Below are positions 1-10,396 of a DNA stretch of 64,000 bases, piece after piece. Both the position numbers and the translations under genes were made by a program. Source of the DNA: Euglena gracilis (taxonomy: Eukaryota > Euglenida > Euglenophyceae > Euglenales); NCBI GenBank assembly GCA_039621445.1, contig CP154957.1, forward strand, positions 37,292,382-37,356,381. Reading direction: 5' to 3'. The notes below the pieces were generated by a model that saw only the letters and a list, made by a program, of their open reading frames with translations, was not told the origin of the DNA and did not search any database. The stretch's first letter is position 1. Each line of letters opens with the position of its first letter.

Positions 1-925
1 GTTCCCAAGGTCAATCCGTGGAGGAGCCAAGGTGTGATGTCCAAGATTTCAGTTTCCAAGTTCAAGATGTCAAGTTTCAACGTCATTGGTCAAGTTCCCC
101 CTGGAGATTTCGGCGCGAGGAGCCTGACCTCGTAAAAAACAGTGATCAGGGTTGTGCAACAGCCCTACAAATGCACATCTGGTGATCATCTTCAAGTTCG
201 TCAACCTGTTGCTGCTGTGATGGTTGTGGTGTGTGCCGCCTCCCCGTTCGGTGCTGGGCCGCTTCAAGGGGGCTCTGCTCCGGTTTGGCTCGGCGGGGGT
301 CGCCAAAGCCCCGGCTGGACCCCATGGGGGGTCATGTTGTACGGGGTAGGTCGTACGACATGGCTCTCTAAGGTGGAAAGGCTGGGGTGGAGGTAGGCGG
401 GCCCCACATGGTATTTATCTGTGGATTTGGACATGTTTACGATTATCTGTGGATTCGAAGATTTGGCAATTTAAATTCGACAACCGCCATTCGTCACGCT
501 TCCATGTCGCTGCTGCGTGTGTGTGTGTGTTGTGTGTTGAATTTTTATCTCCGGCCCGCTCATTTTTTACTTCCGTTTTGGACAATTGCCTGGCAATTGT
601 TTTTGGGAAGGGGGGTGTGAGCGCGGGCCAGATTTGAGATTTATTTTTGTAAGAACTGCCAGCAGAAATTAGGCATTGCCTCACAGAGATTTTGGGGAAT
701 TACATTTTTCACAGGCAAGCTGGCAAACAGTGTACAAGTTTGCGTGGGACTCTGAACTGGATTCAAAGTATCAAGTCTTGTCTTCTGGGGTGCTGTGTGT
801 GGAAGTTTGGGAAGAAGACCCTTGAAGGCTGAAAAGTTGGTTTTGGCCAGAAGTCTGATGTGGTGAAATTATCTGGACACACTGGACCATCCACCAACTT
901 GCATGGCAGCCTCTCTGGAGATATC
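1..925. other. No gene recognised
   Basis: No open frame here resembles a known protein. The stretch ends where similarity to the gag-like part of the neighbouring retrotransposon begins (about 925). It may be genomic flank or a diverged 5' part of the plus-strand copy. A short GT tract lies near 518-532. Confidence 0.5.
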
Positions 926-1004
926 AGAAATCCAAAGGATTCAAATCAAACTCAAGGATATGGCAGCCATCATTTAACAGGGCCTGGGGCCCAGAATCAA
1001 GGCT

Positions 1005-3116
1005 ATGGCAACTGAGGTGTATGCAGTTAATGCTGTGGTGGCATACAGTTCAGGTTGCTTCTTATCCGGAGGCGGTTCAGATACGACGCAGTCGGAGTCA
1101 TGCGCAGGACGCTCGCTGAAGAGAAGGCAAATGTCCCCCATCTTTCAAAAACAGGGGGAAAGCCTGTCTTTGAGCAGCCCTATGGCAGGGCCAGAGGTGA
1201 CCCCAGTGATGGGGCAGCCAGAGAGGACCCCAGTGATGGGGCTGCCAGGGGGAAGGACCCCAGTGATGGGGCCTGTGGAATCCCCAGACACATTACATCC
1301 AGGGGTGCCCCCTTACAAAGCCCTGCAGGCCAGTATCCCCCATTGGGAAAAGGCAGGTGCCAGCAGAGAGGTACCAAACCTGACAAGGGAAGGGGTCATG
1401 GCAGATCTTCCCCTCCCCCCTCTAATGTCCTTAAAAGTTCCCTTCAAAGCCCCCCAGGAAGTAATGACTGCCCAAAAAATTCTGAGAGAATACGAATGTG
1501 CAGGGGCAACCAGGCAAATCCCCCCAGAGGAGGCAAAACATTTTGTCCATTACTTCATAATTTCAAAAAAAGAAGGGGAAAAGACCAAGGAAAGACTAAT
1601 TTCAGATTGTCGACAGTTAAATCACTATTTCACCCCCCAGAAGTTCAGAGGGGAACACATGGGAAACATTTTCCCATATCTCAGAAAGGGTTGGTTCTGT
1701 GGAAAAATAGATCTGAAAGATGCTTATTTCCATTTAAAGCTGCACAGCAGCCTGGAAAAGCATGTCTGCATGCAAGTGTGGGGGGAAACGTGGCAATTTC
1801 AAGCTGCATGCTTTGGGTTAAGCAGCCAGCCACCAAAGTTTATGACTCTCATGAGAGTCTGGGAAAGGAAATGGAGAAAGGAAGGAAAGGTAGTTTTCAT
1901 CTACCTAGACGACATTTTGCTGTTAGCCCCCAGCAAAAAGACAGCAGCCCAGCATTTGGCAGAAATGAAAAAAGATCTTTTACTGGCAGGTTTCAGGATA
2001 AACCTCCCCAAATCATGTCTGGAACCAACACAAGAAATAAAGCATTTGGGCCAGTGGATCAATTTGAAAAAAGGCCAGCTGGAAATTCCACAGGAAAAAT
2101 TAAAATCCCTAAGAAAGGAATTAGGAAAGGTGCTGACAGCACGAAAGATGAGCTGCAGAAAACTCAACTCTATTGTAGGGCAAGTCAGAAGCTATTTAGT
2201 TTCAATGCCTTTTCTCAGAATTCTGACAGATCAACTTTGCAAAATGGTGGATTTGCACACAAAGTGGGGTTGGGACCACACCCTGACCATTCCCCAGGGG
2301 GTCAAAGATCAAATTGTGGAGTTAAAACCGTTTTTGCAGCCAGGTGTGGGCAGAGCCTTTCAATCCCAGGCCTCTCAGGAACTGTTCTCAGACAGCAGCA
2401 CCTGGCAATGGGGGGGGCTGGACAAAAAGTCTGGTCAAAAGGTCCAGGATTTCTGGAGGGACCTGCATGTCCTTCACACAAATCAAAAAGAATTGATGTC
2501 TGCGGTGGAAACTGTAAAGGCTTCGGCAAAACCAAAACAAAACATTGTTCTTCATGTGGACAGCCAGGTGGCAGTCAGTTATTTGACAAAATGGGGAGGC
2601 AAAAAGCCATATTTAAATGCCATCCTAAAACCCCTTCTGTACCATTGCCAAGAAAGGCAAATCAACTTGCAGGTGGTTTGGGTTCCCACAAAAGAACAAT
2701 TGGCAGACTCCCTGACCAGGGAGCAAAAAGATCCAGGGGATTATACCCTGAATCTGACCATTTTTCACCTGATTCTGAATTTTTTCAAAAACCACATCAC
2801 CCCAGAGGTGGACATGTTTTGCACACCCAGCAACAACAAATTCCCCAAGTTCATTTGTCGATACCCCCACCAAGGGGCTTTGTTGGTGGATGCTCTGAAG
2901 GCAGATTTAAGGGGTCTCCCCCCAGTTTATGCCAACCCTCCCTGGAGCATCATTCCCCAATGGGTTCAGAGATTAATGTTAAACCCAGACCTAATTTGTC
3001 TGTTGATCGCACCCCACTGGGCTTCGACATCATGGTGGCGCCAATTAATGTCAATCAGGCAGCCAGGCAGCAAGGTTTTGCTAGTACCCCCCCAGTGGGG
3101 TCTGTTCACCAACTGA
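1005..3116 (+). CDS. Retrotransposon polyprotein: reverse transcriptase, RNase H, methyltransferase-like region
   Basis: This 703-residue frame contains a Pro/Gly-rich N-terminus with an in-frame TPVMG repeat. A reverse transcriptase follows at about residues 180-380, with the catalytic box VFIYLDDILLL. RNase H lies at about 460-600: acidic residues are visible in LFSDSSTWQW, in the ELMSAVE helix, in VLHVDSQVAV and in LADSLTRE. The last ~100 residues carry VDMFCTP and YANPPWSIIP, resembling the MT-like segment that follows RNase H in DIRS elements. The RT catalytic box is intact. The frame ends at a TGA that is TGC in copy B, and the recombinase continues in the same frame downstream, so the stop looks like a point mutation in a longer polyprotein. 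The N-terminal start is uncertain because the gag region is deleted. Confidence 0.9.
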   Translation: MATEVYAVNAVVAYSSGCFLSGGGSDTTQSESCAGRSLKRRQMSPIFQKQGESLSLSSPMAGPEVTPVMGQPERTPVMGLPGGRTPVMGPVESPDTLHPGVPPYKALQASIPHWEKAGASREVPNLTREGVMADLPLPPLMSLKVPFKAPQEVMTAQKILREYECAGATRQIPPEEAKHFVHYFIISKKEGEKTKERLISDCRQLNHYFTPQKFRGEHMGNIFPYLRKGWFCGKIDLKDAYFHLKLHSSLEKHVCMQVWGETWQFQAACFGLSSQPPKFMTLMRVWERKWRKEGKVVFIYLDDILLLAPSKKTAAQHLAEMKKDLLLAGFRINLPKSCLEPTQEIKHLGQWINLKKGQLEIPQEKLKSLRKELGKVLTARKMSCRKLNSIVGQVRSYLVSMPFLRILTDQLCKMVDLHTKWGWDHTLTIPQGVKDQIVELKPFLQPGVGRAFQSQASQELFSDSSTWQWGGLDKKSGQKVQDFWRDLHVLHTNQKELMSAVETVKASAKPKQNIVLHVDSQVAVSYLTKWGGKKPYLNAILKPLLYHCQERQINLQVVWVPTKEQLADSLTREQKDPGDYTLNLTIFHLILNFFKNHITPEVDMFCTPSNNKFPKFICRYPHQGALLVDALKADLRGLPPVYANPPWSIIPQWVQRLMLNPDLICLLIAPHWASTSWWRQLMSIRQPGSKVLLVPPQWGLFTN
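1196..1290 (+). repeat. In-frame tandem repeat encoding TPVMG units
   Basis: Three units of about 27-30 bp (core accccagtgatggggc) encode repeated TPVMG(Q/L)P. Copy B carries about four units at 7675-7800, so the array has changed copy number between the two elements. Confidence 0.8.
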
Positions 3117-3140
3117 TGGGGAGGAGATGCCCCCCCCAAG

Positions 3141-4028
3141 GTGGAATTTGGCCTGCTTGATTGTGTCAGGCAAATATTACAATCCCAGGAAGTTTCGATG
3201 TCCAGTATCGACACTTACATAAAGAATCTGGGAAATGTCAAAAGATATGACTCAGCCTTCAGGGCATTGGTGGGTCAATTATTGCACAAAGGGGTGCCTC
3301 TGCAACAGTGCACAGTCCCCAAGATGGCTGAAGCCATCCTTGATCTTGCTGTTCATAGCATCAATACTGCACGAAATGCATATGCAGCAGCCTTACTACT
3401 CCCCGGGTTTGGGTCTTTGAGATTTTCACCCCTTCTGGCTCCATTGAAAAGGAAGTGGAATGCCAATGTCTGCAAGTATGCCCACTTTTGGGACCCCACT
3501 GATTTCCTAGAAAACATCATGAGGAATTCCACACCCCTCTCAGACCTATCTGTGAAAGAGCTCAGAAACAGACTCATCATCTGTTGGAGGCTTTTGGCCC
3601 TCCACAGGGGGGTTGATTTAGCCAGGACACAGCGAAAAATCAGTTTCGTGGGAGAAAAAATTTTCATTTTATTGCAAAGGAAAGGGTGGCAATTCCCAAA
3701 ATGGGAAGAGATTTTGAATTTGCCACACACCCCCCTCATAAGCCCATGGCATTTATTGAAAGAGTATGTGGAAAGGACAGCCCACATGGTTGGGCACAAA
3801 CATAATTTGTTGTGGTCTTTGGATGGTAAAAGACCTTTGACATCAGAAAGGGTGAATTCCCTAACCAAAGAAATTCTGCAGGAGGTGGGGGGCGGACACC
3901 ACCCACTGGAAACCCCACAGCACCAGAGGGGCTGGGGCTATGGTGGAAAAATGCTGGTTTGCAAGTGGAAGAAGTCCAGCAGCTGGGTCAGTGGAAAAAT
4001 TTTGGTGCCTTCCAAGCTCATTATTTGA
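3141..4028 (+). pseudogene. Tyrosine recombinase of copy A, C-terminus frameshifted
   Basis: The 295-residue frame continues the upstream polyprotein frame just after the TGA. It shows a SAM-like N-terminal region (SSIDTYIKNLGNVKRY) and the start of a phage-integrase-type catalytic domain, including LRNRLIICWRLLALHRGVD. In copy B the matching region continues to an HSTR box, an LGQW segment and a final HY, as expected for the H-x-x-R ... H/W ... Y residues of tyrosine recombinases. Here an indel near 3882-3893, in a G-rich run, shifts the frame before those residues, so the protein ends in unrelated sequence. It is probably inactive. The family call rests mainly on comparison with copy B. Confidence 0.8.
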
Positions 4029-4387
4029 GGCTGGGAGTCGTGTCAAAAATTCAAAATATTATGGCCCAAAGGGGGGTGCACAGTACCTCACCATCTCGCA
4101 GTGCGGAGCCCTAATGGTCTCGGACTCCCACGACACAGGAAGGGGGAGGAAGGGGCCAAGAGGGCGAAGCACAAGAAGATGGTGAGCCCAACCCTCCCAC
4201 CCAAAAAATCAGCAGAAAAACATCCCAACCAGAAAAGGGACCCCCAACCAAGCAGCCCCAACCACCCACCCAGAAACACAGAAAGAGACCACCATTCCCC
4301 ATCAGGGGGGGGGGGCCACCAAGCGACCATGGGAGAGGGGGGGCGGGGCCACGGCGGTTCAGCTTCGCCAAGGTGTCGGAGGAGGCC

Positions 4388-7300
4388 TCATTCGGACTCC
4401 CACGACAAAGGAAGGGGGAGGAAGGGACCAAGAGGGCGAAGCACAAGAAGATGGTGAGGTCCTGCTTTCCTTGCCGGCTGTTCTGTTCTGGTGTGTTTGT
4501 GCGTGCGCGGGGGGTGCTTCTTACTGCGCCTTTGTTGCCGGAGTTGGCGATGATGAGGCCTCCTCCGACACCTTGGCGAAGCTGAACCGCCGTGGCCCCG
4601 CCCCCCCTCTCCCATGGTCGCTTGGTGGGCCCCCCCCCCCCCTGATGGGGATGGTGGTCTCTTTCTGTGTTTCTGGGTGGGTGGTTGGGGCTGCTTGGTT
4701 GGGGGTCCCTTTTCTGGTTGGGATGTCTTTCTTTTTCTGCTGATTTTTTGGGTGGGAGGGTTGGGCTCACCATCTTCTTGTGCTTCGCCCTCTTGGTCCC
4801 TTTCTCCCCCTTCCTTTGTCGTGGGAGTCCGAGACCATTCGGGCTCCGCACTGCAAGATGGTGAGGTACTGTGCACCCCCCTTTGGGCCATAATATTTTG
4901 AATTTTTGACACGACTCCCAGCCTCAAATAATGAGCTTGGAAGGCACCAAAATTTTTCCACTGACCCAGCTGCTGGACTTCTTCCACTTGCAAACCAGCA
5001 TTTTTCCACCATAAGACCCCAGTCCCTCTGGTGCTGTGGGGTTTCCAGTGGGTGGTGTCCACCACCCCCTCCTGCAGAATTTCTTTGGTTAGGGAATTCA
5101 CCCTTTCTGATGTCAAAGGTCTTTTACCATCCAAAGACCACAACAAATTATTTTTGTGCCCAACCATGTGGGCTGTCCTCTCCACATACTCTTTCAATAA
5201 ATGCCATGGGCTTATGAGGGGGGTGTGTGGCAAATTCAAAATCTCTTCCCATTTTGGGAATTGCCACCCTTTCCTTTGCAATAAAATGAAAATTTTTTCT
5301 CCCACGAAACTGATTTTTCGCTGTGTCCTGGCTAAATCAACCCCCCTGTGGAGGGCCAAAAGCCTCCAACAGATGATGAGTCTGTTTCTGAGCACTTTCA
5401 CAGATAGGTCTGAGAGGGGTGTGGAATTCCTCATGATGTTTTCTAGGAAATCAGTGGGGTCCCAAAAGTGGGCATACTTGCAGACATTGGCATTCCACTT
5501 CCTTTTCAATGGAGCCAGAAGGGGTGAAAATCTCAAAGACCCAAACCCTGGGAGTAATAAGGCTGCTGCATATGCATTTCGTGCAGTATTGATGCTATGA
5601 ACAGCAAGATCAAGGATGGCTTCAGCCATCTTGGGGACTGTGCACTGCTGCAGAGGCACCCCTTTGTGCAATAATTGACCCACCAATGCCCTGAAGGCTG
5701 AGTCATATCTTTTGACATTTCCCAGATTTCTTATGTAAGTGTCGATACTGGACATCGAAACTTCCTGGGATTGTAATATTTGCCTGACACAATCAAGCAG
5801 GCCAAATTCCACCTTGGGGGGGGCATCTCCTCCCCCCAGCAGTTGGTGAACAGACCCCATTGGGGGGGTACTAGCAAAACCTTGCTGCCTAGCTGCCTGA
5901 TTGACATTAATTGGCGCCACCATGATGTCGAAGCCCAGTGGGGTACAATCAACAGACAAATTAGGTCTGGGTTTAACATTAATCTCTGAACCCATTGGGG
6001 AATGATGCTCCAGGGAGGGTTGGCATAAACTGGGGGGAGACCCCTTAAATCTGCCTTCAGAGCATCCACCAACAAAGCCCCTTGGTGGGGGTATCGACAA
6101 ATGAACTTGGGGAATTTTTTGTTGCCGGGTGTGCAAAACATGTCCACCTCTGGGGTGATCTGGTTTTTGAAAAACTTCAGAATCAGGTGAAAAATGGTCA
6201 GGTTCAGGGTATAATCCCCTGGATCTTTTTGCTCCCTGGTCAGGGAGTCTGCCAATTGTTCTTTTGTGGGAACCCAAACCACCTGCAAGTTTATTTTCCT
6301 TTCTTGGCAATGGTACAGAAGGGGTTTTAGGATGGAATTTAAATATGGCTTTTTGCCTCCCCATTTTGTCAAATAACTGACTGCCACCTGGCTGTCCACA
6401 TGAAGAACAATGGTTTGTTTTGGTTTTGCCAAAGCCTTTACAGTTTCCACCGCAGACATCAATTCTTTTTGATTTGTGTGAAGGACATGCAGGTCCCTCC
6501 AGAAATCCTGGACCTTTTGACCAGACTTTTTGTCCAGCCCCCCCCATTGCCAGGTGCTGCTGTCTGAGAACAGTTCCTGAGAGGCCTGGGATTGAAAGGC
6601 TCTGCCCACACCTGGCTGCAAAAACGTTTTTAACTCCACAATTTGATCTTTGACCCCCTGGGGAATGGTCAGGGTGTGGTCCCAACCCCACTTTGTGTGC
6701 AAATCCACCATTTTGCAAAGTTGATCTGTCAGAATTCTGAGAAAAGGCATTGAAACTAAATAGCTTCTGACTTGCCCTACAATAGAGCTGAGTTTTCTGC
6801 AGCTCATCTTTTGTGCTGTCAGCACCTTTCCTAATTCCTTTCTTAGGGATTTTAATTTTTCCTGTGGAATTTCCAGCTGGCCTTTTTTCAAATTGATCCA
6901 CTGGCCCAAATGCTTTATTTCTTGTGTTGGTTCCAGACATGATTTGGGGAGGTTTATTCTGAAACCTGCCAGTAAAAGATCTTCTTTCATTTCTGCCAAA
7001 TGCTGGGCTGCTGTCTTTTTGCTGGGGGCTAACAGCAAAATGTCGTCTAGGTAGATGAAAACTACCTTTCCTTCCTTCCTCCATTTTCTTTCCCAGACTC
7101 TCATGAGAGTCATAAACTTTTGTGGCAGGCTGCTTAACCCAAAGCATGCAGCCTGAAATTGCCACGTTTCCCCCCCCCACTTGCATGCAGACATGCTTTT
7201 CCAGGCTGCTGTGCAGCTTTAAATGGAAATAAGCATCTTTCAGATCTATTTTTCCACAGAACCAACCCTTTCTGAGATATGGGAAAATGTTTCCCATGTG

Positions 7301-8740
7301 TTCCAGTCTGAACTTCTGGGGGGTGAAATGTTGATTTAACTGTCGACAATCTGAAATTAATCTTTGCTTTGTCTTTCCCCCTTCCTGTTTGGAAATGATA
7401 AAATAGGGGACAAAATGTTTTGCTCCCTCTGGGGTGATTTGCCTGGTTGCCCCTGCACATTCGTATTCCCTCAGAATTTTTTGGGCAGTCATTATTTCTT
7501 GGGGAGTTTTGAAGGGAATTTTTAAGGACATCTGAGGGGGGAGGGGAAGATCTGCCCTGACCCCTTCCCTTATCAGGTTTAATACCTCTGTGCTGGCCCC
7601 TGCCTTGACCCAATGGTGAATGCTGGCCTGCAGGGCCATGAATGGGGGCACCCCTGGGTGTAATGTGTCTGGGGAGTCCACAGGCCCCATCACTGGGGTC
7701 CCTTCCCCTGGCTGCCCCATCACTGGGGTCCTGCCTGTCTGCCCCATCACTGGGGTCCTGCCTGGCTGCCCCATCACTGGGGTCACCTCTGGCCCTGCCA
7801 TAGGGCTGCCCAAAGACAGGCTTTCCCCCTGATTTTGAAAGATTGGGGAAAGTCTGTGTCTGCAATGGGGAGGTACATATATAGCTGGGGGGTTTGGCTT
7901 GATTACCTTCTGGGGGGGCCCTTGTGTAGCCAATCTTGGGCCTCCCCCCCAAGGGCTGGTGTGATCTTGAATGCATTGGCCTCCAATGGCCACTTGATTT
8001 TGATTGAAATGGCCTCCATTGGCCTTGATATTTGCCCCCTGGCCTCCATTGGCCTCTTGGATATAATGGCCTCCATTGGCCTTGATATTTCGATGCTTCC
8101 CCTGGCCCCCATTGGCCTCTTGCACATAATGGCCTCCATTGGCCTTCCCCTGAAGGGGGGGTTGCTTGCCTGGATGTGCAGCTCCTGAGGGGTTTGTGTT
8201 TGAGGGAGCTGTGGGGTAAGTTGGACATACCTTTCCCCCATGGGAGCTTCCCAGGTTTGGACACAGGCTGCCATAGCCTTGCTCCTGGGCCCACTGCCCT
8301 CTTGGATGATGGCTTCCATAGCCATGATTCTGGGCCCCAGGCCCTGTCCAATGATGGCTGCCATAGCCTTGACTTGGATTTGAATCCTTTGGATTGAGGC
8401 TGCCATAGCCTTTGCTTTTTCCCCTGAAAGGGGAGGAACTGAGAAAAAGGGGTGGAGTCTGTTGGACCTGTGATGGTGGTCCCCCTCTGTCGTCTCTTCC
8501 TGACCACAGTTGTCCATGGTCCATGGCCATCATTGTTAGTGGGGGAGTCTGAAACCTGGAGTTTTGAAATCTCTGAAGCGTTGGGGGGTGGGGGGGTTGC
8601 GATGGCCACGGACTGACGAGCTGTTGCCGCCCCTCCAGCTGCTGCAGCTGCTGCTGTGTCTCCACCTTCCCCAGCTTCAGTTGACTTCTTGGAAGTCCGT
8701 TGAAGTTCTTCTTGAAATTCAAAGGTTCTTTGAAATTCAT
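4388..8740 (-). pseudogene. Copy B long frame: gag-like region plus tyrosine recombinase, with an out-of-frame middle
   Basis: The 1,450-codon frame begins with a Gln/Ala-rich and Gly-rich gag-like region that has repeated GYGS units and repeated ANGG(H/Q) units. It then enters the N-terminal half of RT (about residues 400-510, up to HVCMQV). At a G-run near 7171 the true RT frame is lost, and the next ~450 residues are translated off-frame until the G-run near 5815-5835. The correct frame then resumes in the recombinase, which runs to the catalytic HSTR box, LGQW and HY. The last ~130 residues, rich in Lys, Pro and Gln, extend into the palindrome centre and are probably not native. The long frame therefore overstates how intact this copy is. 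Confidence 0.8.
5731..7194 (-). CDS. Copy B reverse transcriptase-RNase H core in the shifted frame
   Basis: This 487-codon frame overlaps the long gag/recombinase frame and carries the real RT core (VFIYLDDILLL), RNase H (LFSDSSTWQW, VLHVDSQVAV, LADSLTRE) and the YANPPWSIIP region. It lies one frame off the flanking gag and recombinase parts because of length changes in two G-runs. It is a fragment of the polyprotein, not a separate gene. Whether the shifts are real mutations or homopolymer read errors cannot be told here. Confidence 0.85.
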   Translation of the reverse strand: MSACKWGGETWQFQAACFGLSSLPQKFMTLMRVWERKWRKEGKVVFIYLDDILLLAPSKKTAAQHLAEMKEDLLLAGFRINLPKSCLEPTQEIKHLGQWINLKKGQLEIPQEKLKSLRKELGKVLTAQKMSCRKLSSIVGQVRSYLVSMPFLRILTDQLCKMVDLHTKWGWDHTLTIPQGVKDQIVELKTFLQPGVGRAFQSQASQELFSDSSTWQWGGLDKKSGQKVQDFWRDLHVLHTNQKELMSAVETVKALAKPKQTIVLHVDSQVAVSYLTKWGGKKPYLNSILKPLLYHCQERKINLQVVWVPTKEQLADSLTREQKDPGDYTLNLTIFHLILKFFKNQITPEVDMFCTPGNKKFPKFICRYPHQGALLVDALKADLRGLPPVYANPPWSIIPQWVQRLMLNPDLICLLIVPHWASTSWWRQLMSIRQLGSKVLLVPPQWGLFTNCWGEEMPPPRWNLACLIVSGKYYNPRKFRCPVSTLT

Positions 8741-8884
8741 TCTTCATGGAAGTCTCGTTGTTGATCTTCGAAAAGTTGAATTCTTCCGTCAGGTAGTTGA
8801 AGTTCCGAAAATTTTCGTCCACTTGAGTCGTAGAAGTAAAATTCTTTCTCGCGGTCGAAGGGCAGAAATAGGAAACAGCCAACT

Positions 8885-9165
8885 CCGGCAACAAAAAGCA
8901 GTAAGAAGCACCCCCCGCGCACGCACAAACACACCAGAACAGAACAGCCGGCAAGGAAAGCAGGACCCCACCATCTCGCAGTGCGGAGCCCGAATGGTCC
9001 ATCGCCAACTCCGCCAACAAAGGCGCAGTAAGAAGCACCCCCGTGACCACCAACAACACCAGAACAGACCAGCCGGCAAGGAAAGCAGGACCTCACCATC
9101 TTCTTGTGCGTCGCCCTCTTGGTCCCTTTCTCCCCCTTCCTGTGTCGTGGGAGTCCGAAAACATC
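8885..9165 (-). repeat. Tandem terminal block of copy B, also found at the palindrome centre
   Basis: Two imperfect copies of a block of about 120-170 bp lie at about 8885-8970 and 9010-9165. Shared marks are ggtcctgctttccttgccgg and gggtgcttcttactgc. One more copy lies on the plus strand at about 4389-4552. Such scattered pieces at both ends match the split direct repeats used by DIRS/PAT-group elements in place of LTRs. Confidence 0.7.
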
Positions 9166-9184
9166 TTCTGTGGTGGGGGGTGAC

Positions 9185-9295
9185 ATACTGGCCGGCACAG
9201 CCAGGGGTGACAATTTCCCGGGGTGACAAATTGGCCGGCAAAGCCAGGGGTGACAATTGCCCGGGGGCGTCAATTGCCCGGGGGGGGGGGCGGGC
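9185..9295. repeat. Short tandem GGTGACAATT-type repeat
   Basis: Three to four degenerate units combine ggggtgacaatt, cccggg and ttggccggcaaagcca. Related units occur at 10985-11115 and loosely at 42640-42770. They sit just outside retrotransposon copy B. Confidence 0.6.
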
Positions 9296-9299
9296 ATGC

Positions 9300-9930
9300 C
9301 ATCGGGTTTTTTTTTTACCCCGATGAGCTTGAACCATAACGCCGGAGGGGATGTTATGTTTGGTGGAGTCAAAAAAAAGCGGATGCCTCCCTGAGCTGCT
9401 TATTTGCTTTGCTGATTTTTTTTGCCAAAATGGTTCAGCATGGTTCCACTCGGGGGGAGGGGGCTTCATCTGCGCAGCCTCTCCCAGCCCAGGCTTTTGC
9501 TTAAGGGATTGCAGTACCCCCCCCCGGGGGGGCTGGGCATGATCATTTTGTGAGCGTTCCACTGTCCAAACAAACCCCTTTTTGGCTGAAAACATGCTCC
9601 ATCACAAAAGCAGAAAGCAAAGTCGCTCGCGGCCAGTGTTGTGAAGCGGTCCTCAACCTCACCGTCAGAATCCGAAGAAGAAATTTTCTAAAGAACAAAT
9701 AAAGCACAGTTCCGAATGTTGAATGACTTCATTTGTGAAGAAAAAAAATTTCCACAAAAAAAATCTCATTCGTGGTTATTCGTGATATTCGCGTGGTGAT
9801 TCGTGATTGTTCGTGCCACGAATCAAAGGGAATCCCTGGCGAGTGTCAAAAGCGGAGTCCTTTTAAGGTTATTCTCACATCGACCTAATCAATTTAATAA
9901 ATCACACCTTTTTCTTGGTGCATGGGAGCA
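9300..9930. other. No gene recognised
   Basis: Intergenic-looking sequence with poly-T, poly-A and poly-C runs. A small cluster near 9770-9815 repeats attcgtg-type motifs (ttcgtggttattcgtgatattcgcg). No coding signal is seen. Confidence 0.5.
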
Positions 9931-10180
9931 GGGTTTTTTTTAAGACCAGGGGGGGTCCTCCCACCCACGGCCCCGGGGGGGGGGGGTCCCGTGGGACCCA
10001 CAAAAAATTGCCGAAAATTGCGAAAATGCTAAAAATAGCACTTCAAAAATTTTCGGCGCCAAAAAGCACATCCCACCCCCCCTCCGGGGGGGGGGGCTCG
10101 GCCAGACCAACCCACCCTGCCCCCCCTCCCCCCCCCAGGGGGTCCACGACTAAAAAAACCCCTGCACGGGAGACCATGCA
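9930..10180 (+). repeat. Dispersed repeat family 1, forward copy
   Basis: This block contains facing C-run/G-run stems, an A-rich middle (ttgccgaaaattgcgaaaat, then ctaaaaatagcac), a ttttcggcgccaaaaag box and cccctgcacggg. The reverse complement of the same order of motifs is found at about 60500-60725. Confidence 0.75.
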
Positions 10181-10317
10181 AACTGGCAAATGAGCGCTGG
10201 CCGTCTCATCCAGCACTGATGCCAGGCGAGGGCGTCCGTTCTCTGCGGCGGCTCAATGGTGGGCCGCCCGTGCTGTCGTGCAGTGGGGGCCCAGTAGGCC
10301 CAGTTGGTTGCCGGGGG

Positions 10318-10396
10318 TCAGGCATCGGCCGGGGGGTCGGCGGAGCCCAGCAGGAGGCGGAGGTAGGCGCGCTCCTTCTCCCCGCAGCAGGGTTCT
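10318..10396 (-). CDS. RAP-protein last exon
   Basis: Encodes EKERAYLRLLLGSADPPADA followed by TGA (10320-10318). The K/R-x-x-Y-L-R-x-x-L pattern matches the end of FASTK-type RAP proteins. The 5' splice boundary is uncertain. Confidence 0.45.

Larger units (their letters stand above)
925..4392 (+). mobile_element. Tyrosine-recombinase (DIRS/PAT-like) retrotransposon, copy A
   Basis: This copy runs left to right and encodes reverse transcriptase, RNase H, a methyltransferase-like connecting region and a tyrosine recombinase in one reading frame interrupted by a TGA at 3114-3116. That domain order is known from DIRS-group elements, which integrate with a tyrosine recombinase instead of a DDE integrase. 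Compared with copy B on the opposite strand, its gag-like segment is almost entirely missing: similarity covers about 925-1012, breaks, and resumes near 1130. The 3' end (about 4085-4392) is repeated in inverted orientation in copy B. It is probably non-autonomous because the recombinase C-terminus is shifted out of frame. Element boundaries are estimated from where the two copies stop matching. Confidence 0.9.
930..8390. repeat. Giant imperfect inverted repeat formed by two tail-to-tail retrotransposons
   Basis: The left arm (about 930-4392) and right arm (about 4553-8390) are reverse complements over most of their length. The spacer at about 4393-4552 is roughly 160 bp. The innermost arms match almost perfectly: the ggaggcctcat end near 4382-4392 pairs with atgaggcctcc at about 4552-4562. 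The right arm additionally holds the gag-like segment lost from the left arm. Confidence 0.9.
4553..9170 (-). mobile_element. Tyrosine-recombinase (DIRS/PAT-like) retrotransposon, copy B
   Basis: This longer copy reads right to left. It contains a gag-like region (about 8740-7850), then RT, RNase H, the methyltransferase-like region and a tyrosine recombinase. The recombinase is read through to its catalytic C-terminus in the same frame as gag, but two indels in G-runs (near 7171 and 5815-5835) put the RT-RNase H core in another frame. Beyond the gag start lie two tandem copies of a terminal block (about 8885-9165). A single block of the same kind lies in the spacer between the elements, which fits the split terminal repeats of DIRS/PAT-type elements. 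Copies A and B have different lesions. Confidence 0.9.

Noticed and set aside
4100-4860. Small Pro/Lys-rich and Leu/Trp-rich open frames around the palindrome centre
   Set aside because: Frames on both strands come from the inverted retroelement ends and have no independent support.
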